Part shown: positions 7,897 to 16,805 of the stretch, piece after piece
How the letters are laid out: each line of letters opens with the position of its first letter
How positions within the stretch are numbered: position 1 is the stretch's first letter
Assembly: GCA_030180075.1 (NCBI GenBank)
Contig: JASNJN010000033.1
Coordinates: forward strand, 1 to 24,605
DNA length: 24,605 nucleotides
Origin: Mikrocytos mackini
Taxonomy: Eukaryota > Endomyxa > Ascetosporea > Mikrocytida > Mikrocytiidae
Reading direction: 5' to 3'
Position numbers and translations under genes: made by a program
The notes under the pieces: model-generated
Seen by the model: only the letters and a program-made list of their open reading frames with translations
Told to the model about the DNA's origin: nothing
Database searches by the model: none

Positions 7897-9522
7897 ATGC
7901 CAAGACGGAAGACATCTAAGCCCAAGCAGGCCCCTAAAAAGAGTAAGGACGAAGAAATGGTAATGGAAACTTCAGATGCTGAAATTTTGACCAGTCCCCG
8001 CAAAACAACAGGGACCCGAAGAAAGAAAACTGAAAAACAAAAGTCGTTCTCTTCCGACTCTGATTTGGAACTCCCATTTAATTCTCCGATAAGTAAGCTA
8101 GGGTTGTTAAACCTAGAACTCTCCACAAGAACTCCCAGCAAATTTGACACTCTGGAAAACGTTTACAACCGGAATATCATGGACACACCCGAATATGACA
8201 AGTTAAGACGAAACCGAAGAAGCATTGGAAGTCTACGAAGACAAAATTTCGACTCCCTGGATTTGCAATCAACAAAAAGGCGGCTTGCAATTGGGGAAGA
8301 CTCTTCTCGATTCAGTCCAACTAATATATTACTCAAAACACGAACATTCTTTACTTCTATATTCATGTATATTTTAAGAGTCATGAAGATTATAAGGGAA
8401 AGAATTGAAATAAACAGAATGATTATCATTAGAATGATTTGGTACTTCTTATTTGGATTAGCCTTATTCCTTTGTTCCAATTTGGTATATAAAAAATACG
8501 CACAAAGAATGAAGAAGCCACTTTACACCAATCTGGAAATCGAAGAGACCAGTAGAGATATCAATTTCGACAAATATTTGACGCCATATAAAGAAGCTAT
8601 CAAAAATTTGGAAAGTTTAAACTACGACCTTAATGATAGAATAGATGCACAAAGTAATATAATTTCAAGTTTACAAAAAGAACTCAAAAGAGTTGGTGTT
8701 TTGGAAAACACCGCTTTAACTACCAATAAACAATTGGAAAAACTCGGCGGTGAAGTTCAATTAACACACCAGACGGACGGACGGTTAGAGAAAAAAGTAG
8801 AAAGCATAAAGGACAGAGTTCTGGAGTTGGAGTCCGAGAAAAATCAAAGAAATAAACTTAGTACGGATAAAGACCTTGTTAGAAACATAAAATCGTTACA
8901 TAGCGATATGGAAATCAACAAAATCAATTTACATTTTCTGAACAAGAAAGTAGACATGGTGCAATATGGGGATAACACATTCAAATATGACTATGCTTTA
9001 TTCCAACACGGAGGAAGAGTGGTTGGTTTAAACTCTCTGCATTTTACGGGGAACTTCGTTCTCAATTGGCTCGCCAAAGGACTTGTTTTAGTGTTGAATC
9101 TACATAGGAGAGTTAAAAACAAACTGATAAATGAAACTTCGAACGTCAAAGGATGTACACCGATCAAAATAGAAAACGCGTTCGTGATGGTGAGGCTTGC
9201 TGAAGATATTTCTATTAAAACAATAAGTTATGAACACCTTGACAAATCAATAGTTGTTGATACTTCCGCAACGCCAAAATTAATACATTTTTATGGGTTT
9301 GATAAATCTGGAACTGAGAAGTATTTGGGAGAAATTAATTATGAAAGAGATATAAAACACAATGAAAATGAAACGGGATTACTTGAAAATATTAAGGGAT
9401 ATATCCAAAGTGTTTCAGTTGATGGTAAAAAGAAATATCGAAGATTAAAGATTAAGATTATTGAGAATTATGGGAATCCTGAATATGTTTGCTTATACAG
9501 AATCCGAGTGCATGGTGAATAA
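7897..9522 (+). CDS. SUN-domain inner nuclear membrane protein (Sad1/UNC-84 family)
   Basis: A 541-residue nuclear-envelope protein expected to pair with a KASH protein in a LINC complex linking nucleus and cytoskeleton or spindle pole. Residues 1-150 are very basic with Ser/Pro clusters and suit the nucleoplasmic side. The segment around 176-198 (IWYFLFGLALFLCSNLV) is the single membrane span. Residues 225-355 are coiled coil for trimerisation in the perinuclear space. The SUN domain runs from about 365 to the end: YALFQHGGRVV, then VMVRLAEDISIKTISYEH, FYGFDKSGTEKYLGE, and the classic terminus NPEYVCLYRIRVHGE. C420 and C532 match the cysteine pair conserved in SUN domains. The chain ends exactly at the RVHGE of animal and fungal SUN proteins. 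It converges with the NOT gene, with 184 bp between. Confidence 0.95.
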   Translation: MPRRKTSKPKQAPKKSKDEEMVMETSDAEILTSPRKTTGTRRKKTEKQKSFSSDSDLELPFNSPISKLGLLNLELSTRTPSKFDTLENVYNRNIMDTPEYDKLRRNRRSIGSLRRQNFDSLDLQSTKRRLAIGEDSSRFSPTNILLKTRTFFTSIFMYILRVMKIIRERIEINRMIIIRMIWYFLFGLALFLCSNLVYKKYAQRMKKPLYTNLEIEETSRDINFDKYLTPYKEAIKNLESLNYDLNDRIDAQSNIISSLQKELKRVGVLENTALTTNKQLEKLGGEVQLTHQTDGRLEKKVESIKDRVLELESEKNQRNKLSTDKDLVRNIKSLHSDMEINKINLHFLNKKVDMVQYGDNTFKYDYALFQHGGRVVGLNSLHFTGNFVLNWLAKGLVLVLNLHRRVKNKLINETSNVKGCTPIKIENAFVMVRLAEDISIKTISYEHLDKSIVVDTSATPKLIHFYGFDKSGTEKYLGEINYERDIKHNENETGLLENIKGYIQSVSVDGKKKYRRLKIKIIENYGNPEYVCLYRIRVHGE

Positions 9523-9706
9523 GTAAATATTAATATTAGGTTTAGGATTTGGTATAGTTCAATGATCGAGTACACTACAAAGAGGTAGAGTTTATAAGAC
9601 GGGTAATATAATGATTTATTATTTTTGGCAAAAAAATTATAGCCTATTTTCACCCTATTTATAACAACCTATTATTTTCTCAAACTAAAATAAGAATTAA
9701 AGTTAA

Positions 9707-11107
9707 TTATTTAATACTTATTATTTCATTATAATAGATAGTTTTTTCATTTATAGTTTGTATCGAAAAGGTCTTAGCTACATCAAAGTACGCGAACGAC
9801 CCCTTCTTATAAAACTTGTTATTTTCGACAGACTCTAATTCCTTATACCATAGTCTGTCTTTCTTATGCAAGAGCCAATTTCTTCGTGTTAGTTCGATGC
9901 TAGAGAGGTACTGCTTGTAATTGCTTACTTCTGAATAAAATGCATTAAAAAGTGCCTCTTCGTTTAGTTTCTTATATAATTCTGGTGTCATTTGTTGTGA
10001 TACAACGTAGGAATCTTTTATATTCTTTTTGTTTGCACTTATCTTGAGCTGGTCGATGTTGATTATACTTCCTTTCCCATCCCTTTTATAGTCTTTCCCT
10101 TTGTTCTCAGTTTCTGTGTCATTAAGAAGTAAATTTGCAGCATACGGAGACTCGATTGAATTCATTATTCCAATGCTATTCTGCATAAACGTATTGATCT
10201 GTAACGGTACAAAGGAGGGGAAGTTTTCCTCCTTCTTGTCGTTTTTTGCAGGGTTGTCCGAATCTATGTTGTCTAGAAGGTTGGTAAATGTTTTGTTTGT
10301 GGTTACTTTATCTTCCAGTATTTCCCTGTTGAACTCACTAAATATTTCCTGGCTGTCTCTTGTGAATTTAAAATTAAGAACACAAAGCTCTCCCTCGAAT
10401 TCTACCAGAATATCAAAGAACCTTTCTTTGATCTCTCCTATACTTACACTTTCCAATAACTTCTTCAGTAACATTTTGTAGTACTCGTTTTTTTTCTCGT
10501 CAACAGTCAACTCTGTCTTTTGTGGTTTATTTGGAGTTATATTGTAAAATTTCCGTAGTTTGTTGTAAAGAGATTTGTTTACCTTTAGTTCTATTTCAAG
10601 CAGTTCGTTTATTTTGGGGAACAGTATTGACTGGGCCTTGAATATATTAATCTCCTTTAGAATCTGGGCAAACGAGTTTGTCGGTTGGTTATCCTGAGCA
10701 AAGAAAAGCTGAACCTTCTTGTAAAGTCGGACGATGAGAATGACTAACGATTTGATGTGTATTATTAATTGCCCCTTCGGAAATGGCAATGCTCTGTATC
10801 TGTAGTAGATGAATAAAAAATGCAGATTTAATGTACAAAACATTTGGTAGAGCAGTTCGTGTTTGGGCGACTTGAAAGCTTTCTTGAAGAAGTTCCCCTC
10901 TGTTAAAAACTGTTCTATCAATATTGCATACTTCTTAGCAACGTTTATGTTTGGAGTTTCTTTGGGAAGTGTGTTTATAGTGTTGTAATAAACTAACAGT
11001 TCTTGGATAGACTGTTTATGTGCAGCATCTCCTCCTTTTCTAATTTTCTGTCCTTTGAGCTTTTTGAGAAGCGCCTCTATTTCACCGAACATAGCTGGTT
11101 GGTTCAT
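9707..11107 (-). CDS. NOT5: CCR4-NOT complex subunit NOT3/NOT5 (C-terminal NOT-box)
   Basis: A 466-residue non-catalytic subunit of the CCR4-NOT deadenylase, which shortens mRNA poly(A) tails. The last 94 residues align with human CNOT3: MTPELYKKLNEEALFNAFY corresponds to its 'EFYQRLSTETLFFIFY' segment, KQYLSSIELTRRNWLLHKK to 'AQYLAAKALKKQSWRFHTK', and KFYKKGSFAYFD to the signature EFEQGTYIYFD. The order TLF..FY, QYLA, W.FH, W-(x)n-G(S/T)-x-YFD is specific to NOT3/NOT5; NOT2 has a different lead-in. Residues 1-220 are helical and basic, standing in for the N-terminal coiled coil, and the middle linker (about 270-370) is polar and short. At 466 residues it is much smaller than human CNOT3 (about 750). 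It appears to be followed by nothing in operon. An AAATTT-rich block lies 75-100 bp upstream. Confidence 0.88.
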   Translation of the reverse strand: MNQPAMFGEIEALLKKLKGQKIRKGGDAAHKQSIQELLVYYNTINTLPKETPNINVAKKYAILIEQFLTEGNFFKKAFKSPKHELLYQMFCTLNLHFLFIYYRYRALPFPKGQLIIHIKSLVILIVRLYKKVQLFFAQDNQPTNSFAQILKEINIFKAQSILFPKINELLEIELKVNKSLYNKLRKFYNITPNKPQKTELTVDEKKNEYYKMLLKKLLESVSIGEIKERFFDILVEFEGELCVLNFKFTRDSQEIFSEFNREILEDKVTTNKTFTNLLDNIDSDNPAKNDKKEENFPSFVPLQINTFMQNSIGIMNSIESPYAANLLLNDTETENKGKDYKRDGKGSIINIDQLKISANKKNIKDSYVVSQQMTPELYKKLNEEALFNAFYSEVSNYKQYLSSIELTRRNWLLHKKDRLWYKELESVENNKFYKKGSFAYFDVAKTFSIQTINEKTIYYNEIISIK

Positions 11108-11359
11108 TATTAGTAAACAACTCGATATAGTACAATACTTTGTATGTGGACGTTTAAAAAGTACTCGAAATTGGATTCTTGTAATTTTAATTTTTCAAAA
11201 TTTCCAAACCAGTTTTAGCTTACCAAGATTAAGTTTAACACCCAATTATCGTCATACTGGGGTTATATGCTCCAATAAGTATGAATTAGCTCCATTTTTG
11301 AATATTGAAAATGTTTATTTTCACATAAAACATTTGTTCCAGTCTAATTAGTTAAATAT
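11108..11359. promoter_or_regulatory. Upstream region of the NOT gene
   Basis: These 252 bp separate two minus-strand genes. The AT-rich block GTAATTTTAATTTTTCAAAA (11181-11200) reads AAAATT-like toward the NOT start. The open frame through this region has no coding character. Confidence 0.4.
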
Positions 11360-13039
11360 CTAAAAGGCATACATTTTGAGGTTACTATCTGCACCCAACA
11401 GCCACAATTCTATATTCTCCTTAGCGCAGGTTAATTTCATTCCCGTTATGATTTCTTTGAATATCTTAGAATGTGTTTCATGTTCTGACAACTCATTCTC
11501 AAACGCAACCATCTTTTCCTGCTCCTTATTACTAAGAGTAATTATCCTAACTATTCCAGTGTTGGTTGAGAATGCCAACACAGTTTTAATGTCTTCATTC
11601 TTGATATCTAACGTCGTAATGGCTTCAATCTCATATTCACTTGCATTATCGAATGTGTATGACGGAGAAACCTTGTAATCTGCGCCTAATGTACACAAAT
11701 TTTCCTTTTCAATGAAATGAATTGAGTAATCAGAATCAGCAATGACTAAATGCTCGCTGGTTACAGATATCGCTGTGCCATTTACATGTCGGTCGTTGTA
11801 GTCTATGTGTAACTTCTTGGCTTCAGTAGACTTAGACAAATCCAAAAGGAATACTTCCTTAGTACTAAGAAGTACAATAAATAATTCATTCTCAACAAAT
11901 GCTATATCAGCAATAAGACTGTCTTCTTCCTTTTGAGCCTTCAATGGAATCCACTCCAAATCTAGATAGCCAAAGTCGATAGCCTCTTCACGTATGAGCG
12001 ACACAACCTTGTTTTTGTCTAGTTTGCAATATTTAAAAGAAGAAGAGAACATATAGATGTAAGTTTCCGTTATCGTTAACGAAAAGACATTCCCTTCCGA
12101 AAGCAAATTTGGCATTTTGAGTGTTGTAATATCAATTTCCAAATCTTCTACAGTTGCCTTTATTGTGTTTTTGTCAACACTGTTGAACATAGGTTTTTTG
12201 TCTGTGTTAGAAACTGATGCCTCATTAAAGCGTACCACCGAAACATAACCACCAATTCCGAATAATAGCAAACTTCCTTCTTCACTGATGAAAGTCATAG
12301 ATGATACTGTGTGTGGCATGGCAGCGGCAGAAACAGCCTTGTCTTTATAATGGATGACAACTCGTCCGTCATCACCGGATGTGACGAATAGGCCATCCTT
12401 AATCTTCTCAAAAAACCTGACTGCATCGAGATGGCTGGAGTATGTGATTGGGAACTCATAGTCATCTAAATGCACATTCTTTATTTCGTTTAGCGTATTC
12501 GAATCTATTCTGACACTTTTTCTCTTTTCTTGTTTTTTAGGTTCAACGCTTTTATTGAGTTTGTTCAGTTTCTCGTAGAGGTCCAAAGAAGGACTTTTGG
12601 TTGCGGTTTGCTTCTTTTTTGGTGGCACTATTATCTGTTTCTTTATTAATTTGGGCTCGATGGGAGCGCTTTCGGGTTTCTTTTTGGCGATGAGGAGTTC
12701 TGCTTGTTGCAACTCGTCAAAATCGTCTGTATTAACATCTGGTACTTCTCTTTTGAACAGTATATAATACAATCTCGATAACTGTGTCTCCAAGAGCCTA
12801 TTTTTTGCTTCTAAATATGTTACTTTCTCTTTAGCATCTTGGTTATCCTCTAATAGTTTTTGCTGTGTCTCCAGAAGTGTTGTGTTGGATTTTGAAATGT
12901 AACTGATTTCACTTTTCAGAGATTCTATGTATTCGTTAATTTTATCAAACGCAGTCCTAAGTGGGCTATTGGATTGCTTTCCCGTATCTAAAAGGGCCAT
13001 GTCTTCCTGCACCAGTGGCTGGGTTCTGTATTTTTTCAT
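11360..13039 (-). CDS. Coiled-coil plus WD40-type beta-propeller protein, probably striatin
   Basis: I start this at the ATG at 13039 (559 residues); a longer frame to 13105 would overlap the neighbouring gene's coding sequence. Residues 28-95 form a leucine-rich coiled coil, 105-170 a K/P-rich linker, and about 195-559 a divergent beta-propeller. The first blade, ITYSSHLDAVRFF...LFVTSGDDGRVVIHY, matches the first striatin repeat (RSHFDGVRAL...LVTASEDxTLKLW). The end, KIFKEIITGM...LLGADSNLKMYAF, matches striatin's closing strand (KKFEESIHDVAF...SAGADALAKVFV). Striatin is the B'''-type PP2A subunit and scaffold of STRIPAK. The inner blades have lost most WD signatures, so another coiled-coil/WD scaffold is possible. 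It shares a 28-bp promoter with the 1232-residue gene. Confidence 0.6.
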   Translation of the reverse strand: MKKYRTQPLVQEDMALLDTGKQSNSPLRTAFDKINEYIESLKSEISYISKSNTTLLETQQKLLEDNQDAKEKVTYLEAKNRLLETQLSRLYYILFKREVPDVNTDDFDELQQAELLIAKKKPESAPIEPKLIKKQIIVPPKKKQTATKSPSLDLYEKLNKLNKSVEPKKQEKRKSVRIDSNTLNEIKNVHLDDYEFPITYSSHLDAVRFFEKIKDGLFVTSGDDGRVVIHYKDKAVSAAAMPHTVSSMTFISEEGSLLLFGIGGYVSVVRFNEASVSNTDKKPMFNSVDKNTIKATVEDLEIDITTLKMPNLLSEGNVFSLTITETYIYMFSSSFKYCKLDKNKVVSLIREEAIDFGYLDLEWIPLKAQKEEDSLIADIAFVENELFIVLLSTKEVFLLDLSKSTEAKKLHIDYNDRHVNGTAISVTSEHLVIADSDYSIHFIEKENLCTLGADYKVSPSYTFDNASEYEIEAITTLDIKNEDIKTVLAFSTNTGIVRIITLSNKEQEKMVAFENELSEHETHSKIFKEIITGMKLTCAKENIELWLLGADSNLKMYAF

Positions 13040-13067
13040 TTCAAAAAAATAAAATTTTTGACTCTCA
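13040..13067. promoter_or_regulatory. 28-bp bidirectional intergenic promoter
   Basis: This is the whole gap between two divergent ATGs (13039 minus, 13068 plus). Its centre is TAAAATTTTTG, an AAATTT-type core flanked by an A-tract toward the minus-strand gene. Either promoter elements extend into the coding regions, or this minimal sequence serves both directions. Confidence 0.6.
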
Positions 13068-16000
13068 ATGGCAAACGAAGAAAAGAAAGACTTATACGAC
13101 TTCATAATGAAGCTATCGACAACATCAACCCCAAGTAAAGAAATAAATGATAGTGAGTTTATTTATTACTTTGAGGAATACACTACCAAATTATCTTCTA
13201 TTCTGATTCAAGGGAACATCACCATGGAGGCGGAAGAGCTTAGATTTATACAAATAATGAAGCATTACATGGGAAGAGCCATTACTGTTCCGGAGATAGA
13301 CGTATTCGCAGTACTTGACAAAGAAATTGCATTTTACATTGATTTCAACACTATAAACAAGTCCGAAGAAAACATGGTGCCTATTTGGAGAGTTTTATTC
13401 AACTATATCATGGGTGCCGCAGACCAAAACAGCCGAAATTTTGACCTGTCGACTGGATATGACTACATTCCGCGTTACACTTTAAACTGCATGAAGTCAT
13501 GGAAACACCTAGACAGTCGGTTTATCCAAATCATCCTCAACTACTATTTTAACAATATTTTCTTGCTATTTGACAAGGACCACTTCAACTCAATCGAGTC
13601 TATATTAGTGTCCAAGGACCATAATGAAATCTCTCTTCAGCTCATCAAGAAGATGTTGGGTGTAATTAAAATCATCTATAAGAAGGGCTACTATGATCCG
13701 AAGCCACTAAATAAGTACACGGGCATTCTGTTCGGGAAAGATAACGGAGGCGTTATTGTAGAGAAGCTTGTATTAAAACAAATAGGAAACATAGTTATGT
13801 CCTTCATACTCAGCTGCACAGGAAAATACAAGCGGGAAGAGGCCTCCATTTCGTACAAATCAAAAGTATTTAAACTTCTACTTGGGTTCTTATTCAGAAC
13901 GTTTGTTGGGATTCAACTTCTCGGAATCAACACTGAGGGGTCTTCAATCGCGCGCATTTTATGTGCATTTGTGAAGTACAGAGAAGGTAAACTCCGTGAG
14001 ATCTTCATAAATCACTTGCACGGAATTTACAACAAAGCTTTCATTTATCTATTCACTTCCAAATTGAAGAAGAAGAAGGTATTTTTAGGGTTAGCTATCT
14101 CGTTGAAAGAACTTCTCTATAACAATATCATCGAAAACTTGGTTTTTATACTGACGAGCCTATTCACAGGCGGAGAGACTGATCCGAACTTAAGAGCTAA
14201 AATAAAATCGATATACAAAAACTTGTACATATACACGACGCACTTAATGCCCGAATCATTCATAGCCTTTTTCCACGAAGACAACATTTCTTTCAAGTGT
14301 CATTTGAAGAACTTGGTCGTGTATAAAACCGAGATGAAGAAGCTAAGGTTGGGCCTTGAGAAGCTCACATATGCATTTCCTTTCAACACACCGCCCACAC
14401 TTAATTATTACTTGTCAAAGAAACAGCTAATGTCTGGATTTATTATTGACGAGACGAACTACTACACATCTTCGCATAAGGATGTTGGTAATAGATCGTT
14501 CAGTCGTCGAGAAGGAACCGGTTTGATCCACCTTGAAGACAGTAAAATAAAAGACATAAACTGCGATTTGGTGAAAATAAACAAACTATGCATCTACATC
14601 CAATCCATTAGAAAACAGGCTCTCTTTTTCAGCGAGGGAGGACTTGTCATGGATATGCAAACGTCCGCCACAATACTGGTTGCGAAAAATCAACCATGGG
14701 GCCTGGATTTTTACTCCCCTCAAGATATAGATGTGCTTAATGATTTTTTGGAAGAATGTCGGCTATCAGCAAATTACTTCTTCTGCGACAACAGAGATTT
14801 CAAACGATTCTTTAAAAGCACAATTGAGTCATTTGGTCAGAACTTATGCAATTCCAACATCGCTTGGACTGTATTGTTCAAGAAGCAGCTTCTTTTCTTA
14901 AAGAAATTAGTCTCGATACTAACTATAAACCCGAGATACAACAACAGTGATGTCTACATTTCGCAGACTAAGGTGTTCCTGACGAAACTAATGGAGAAGG
15001 AGGTAGAGATATTTAACGATACTGCGGCACCGGCTATGGACAACAGTATTGAGCTGATACAGTTCTTCGGAAACTCAATATTTGTCAAGAATAGCAGGTG
15101 GGATATTCTGAAGAACAAGCTGTTCTTCGAAAAGCTTTCAAAACCCGAATTGACCTATAACGAGCAAATCACTGTTTTCTATGTCTTACGATCATACATG
15201 CTCAACCATGGTGAGAACTTGCTCTTTCACCTTACTCTATTTGTGGAAAAAATAAACTTCCAGGTCTGCAAAGTCGTCTATTACTTTTTAAAAACAGTGT
15301 TAAAGAAAAGCTACTGGGAGGAGAACAGGAAGTCGGACGTAAGAAGCATTTTTGTGAACACACTCGAGAAGAACAAACTTCTAACACCAGACCAGCGAAT
15401 ATTCCTCGTGAAACACATTTTCAACATTGACTCATATGAAAAGGTTAAAAAAGTGAGGCGCAAAAGTGCAGTAACTGCGCCAGATTTGATCGGGAACCGA
15501 ATCAGTAGCCTAGACAAATTGGATACGAATGTAAAAGAGTTTGTTCTGTATCTGGAAAGTAACCTGGATGATTTGTTGGATAACTTCAGCTTTGAGAAGG
15601 ACTTTGTATTTGACCGAGACTACAACACTTTGGATCGCTATCTAAAAGGCTCCAAGAATATATACGGGGATAAGTACTGTTCGAATATCTCCCACTATAT
15701 AACGCCGTTCGAGAAATGTTTTAATTTCCCATTCTTCTTGTTGAAATGTAACGTCAAACTGAATTTAAAAGAGAGACTAAAAGTCACACCTAAAGACAAG
15801 TCCTATTTCTATAAAATAGAATCGAACGAAAACGAAGTAACCATAAAAGACTGCTTTCTTGTTTACACCAAAAAGGAGATCAGTCCTGGGAAACAACTGC
15901 TTCCATTCTTTAAGAAAAATCCCATCATCGAACATGTCTATGAGATAAACTCACAAGCTAGATATATGATAAAAGAGCTCGGCATAAAGCGTGAAAACAT

Positions 16001-16766
16001 TTACTCCGTACGCATAGAGATATGCCCATCCATCGAACCAGCCGGGAAGTACATACTGATACCCAACATAAACTTCAAATTGAGCCACGCATACTATGAA
16101 TACGGAACAACAATTTTCGGGAACTTCGCTCTGTTCTTCGAAAATGACATGTTGTCTGACATGTGTGTAATAGTTAAAAAATCCCCGTTCATAATCTACG
16201 ATCGTCGGTTCGAGTTCAATCTGAAATATTATTCGGACAAAGAGGAAATCATCGTAGTCACCACAATAATCAACCTACTGAAAAAAATAACACCCGACGC
16301 ATCTTTCGAACATATGCTGAAGTTTTATAATCTGGGATGCACCATACTAGACGGTTACAGGGAGTATTTCCATAAGGAGTTCTACAAAGTGTTGCAAATA
16401 ACCAGTTTCTACGAGATGTTCCTAGCAGAGCACTTGTCCTTCGAAACGTGCTCGGACGAGTCTTTTGATCTGCTTGGTTACTTTTTGTCTACATCGATTG
16501 AATACGACAGACCTATAGAGCTCGGCGAAGATTTTACTAAAAACAATGAAGTTGGAGTGGAAGACACAGAGATAGAAAATATGCTGAAGGAGTGCAATAA
16601 TGTTGTTTCATATCCCGACTCGTTTTTGAAAATTAAGAATTACTTTAACAGTTCAAAGAAATGCCAAAAGAAGGAAATAATCAAAGCTATTACCAATTGT
16701 TTCTACACCCACGAAAACCACAGTAAACAGAAAAGGTATATAATAAGATGGCTCAGTGGCATCTAA
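13068..16766 (+). CDS. Large unidentified helical protein (1232 residues)
   Basis: I do not recognise this protein. It is an uninterrupted 1232-codon frame with ordinary codon use, mostly amphipathic helix with frequent paired aromatic/leucine patterns (for example residues 140-420), as in HEAT/ARM-like or nucleoporin-type solenoids. It has no signal peptide, no clear membrane span, no zinc-binding cysteine pattern, no P-loop and no kinase motif. A basic patch (KKVRRKSAV) lies near residues 792-800 and a more mixed alpha/beta part near 900-1100 (for example YILIPNINFKLSHAYYEYG). Candidates by shape alone are a scaffold nucleoporin, a large STRIPAK or traffic scaffold, or an E4-like ubiquitin factor without a U-box. 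None is supported by a motif. The first in-frame ATG is used; it is 28 bp from the striatin-like gene's start and 39 bp from the ArfGAP stop. Confidence 0.85.
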   Translation: MANEEKKDLYDFIMKLSTTSTPSKEINDSEFIYYFEEYTTKLSSILIQGNITMEAEELRFIQIMKHYMGRAITVPEIDVFAVLDKEIAFYIDFNTINKSEENMVPIWRVLFNYIMGAADQNSRNFDLSTGYDYIPRYTLNCMKSWKHLDSRFIQIILNYYFNNIFLLFDKDHFNSIESILVSKDHNEISLQLIKKMLGVIKIIYKKGYYDPKPLNKYTGILFGKDNGGVIVEKLVLKQIGNIVMSFILSCTGKYKREEASISYKSKVFKLLLGFLFRTFVGIQLLGINTEGSSIARILCAFVKYREGKLREIFINHLHGIYNKAFIYLFTSKLKKKKVFLGLAISLKELLYNNIIENLVFILTSLFTGGETDPNLRAKIKSIYKNLYIYTTHLMPESFIAFFHEDNISFKCHLKNLVVYKTEMKKLRLGLEKLTYAFPFNTPPTLNYYLSKKQLMSGFIIDETNYYTSSHKDVGNRSFSRREGTGLIHLEDSKIKDINCDLVKINKLCIYIQSIRKQALFFSEGGLVMDMQTSATILVAKNQPWGLDFYSPQDIDVLNDFLEECRLSANYFFCDNRDFKRFFKSTIESFGQNLCNSNIAWTVLFKKQLLFLKKLVSILTINPRYNNSDVYISQTKVFLTKLMEKEVEIFNDTAAPAMDNSIELIQFFGNSIFVKNSRWDILKNKLFFEKLSKPELTYNEQITVFYVLRSYMLNHGENLLFHLTLFVEKINFQVCKVVYYFLKTVLKKSYWEENRKSDVRSIFVNTLEKNKLLTPDQRIFLVKHIFNIDSYEKVKKVRRKSAVTAPDLIGNRISSLDKLDTNVKEFVLYLESNLDDLLDNFSFEKDFVFDRDYNTLDRYLKGSKNIYGDKYCSNISHYITPFEKCFNFPFFLLKCNVKLNLKERLKVTPKDKSYFYKIESNENEVTIKDCFLVYTKKEISPGKQLLPFFKKNPIIEHVYEINSQARYMIKELGIKRENIYSVRIEICPSIEPAGKYILIPNINFKLSHAYYEYGTTIFGNFALFFENDMLSDMCVIVKKSPFIIYDRRFEFNLKYYSDKEEIIVVTTIINLLKKITPDASFEHMLKFYNLGCTILDGYREYFHKEFYKVLQITSFYEMFLAEHLSFETCSDESFDLLGYFLSTSIEYDRPIELGEDFTKNNEVGVEDTEIENMLKECNNVVSYPDSFLKIKNYFNSSKKCQKKEIIKAITNCFYTHENHSKQKRYIIRWLSGI

Positions 16767-16805
16767 TTCAAATAAAGATATTTTTAGTACAAAATTTTTA
16801 ATTAT

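Noticed and set aside
7710-7919. Small frame upstream of and overlapping the SUN start
   Set aside because: Needs a TTG start or a weak internal ATG and overlaps the basic N-terminus of a well-supported SUN protein.
10101-10481. 126-codon plus-strand frame
   Set aside because: Lies wholly antisense to the NOT3/5 gene; hydrophobic, composition typical of a shadow frame.
13040-13105. Longer start for the striatin-like protein
   Set aside because: Would add 22 residues encoded on top of the neighbouring gene's coding sequence; the second Met (13039) sits after the AT-rich block, as for other genes.
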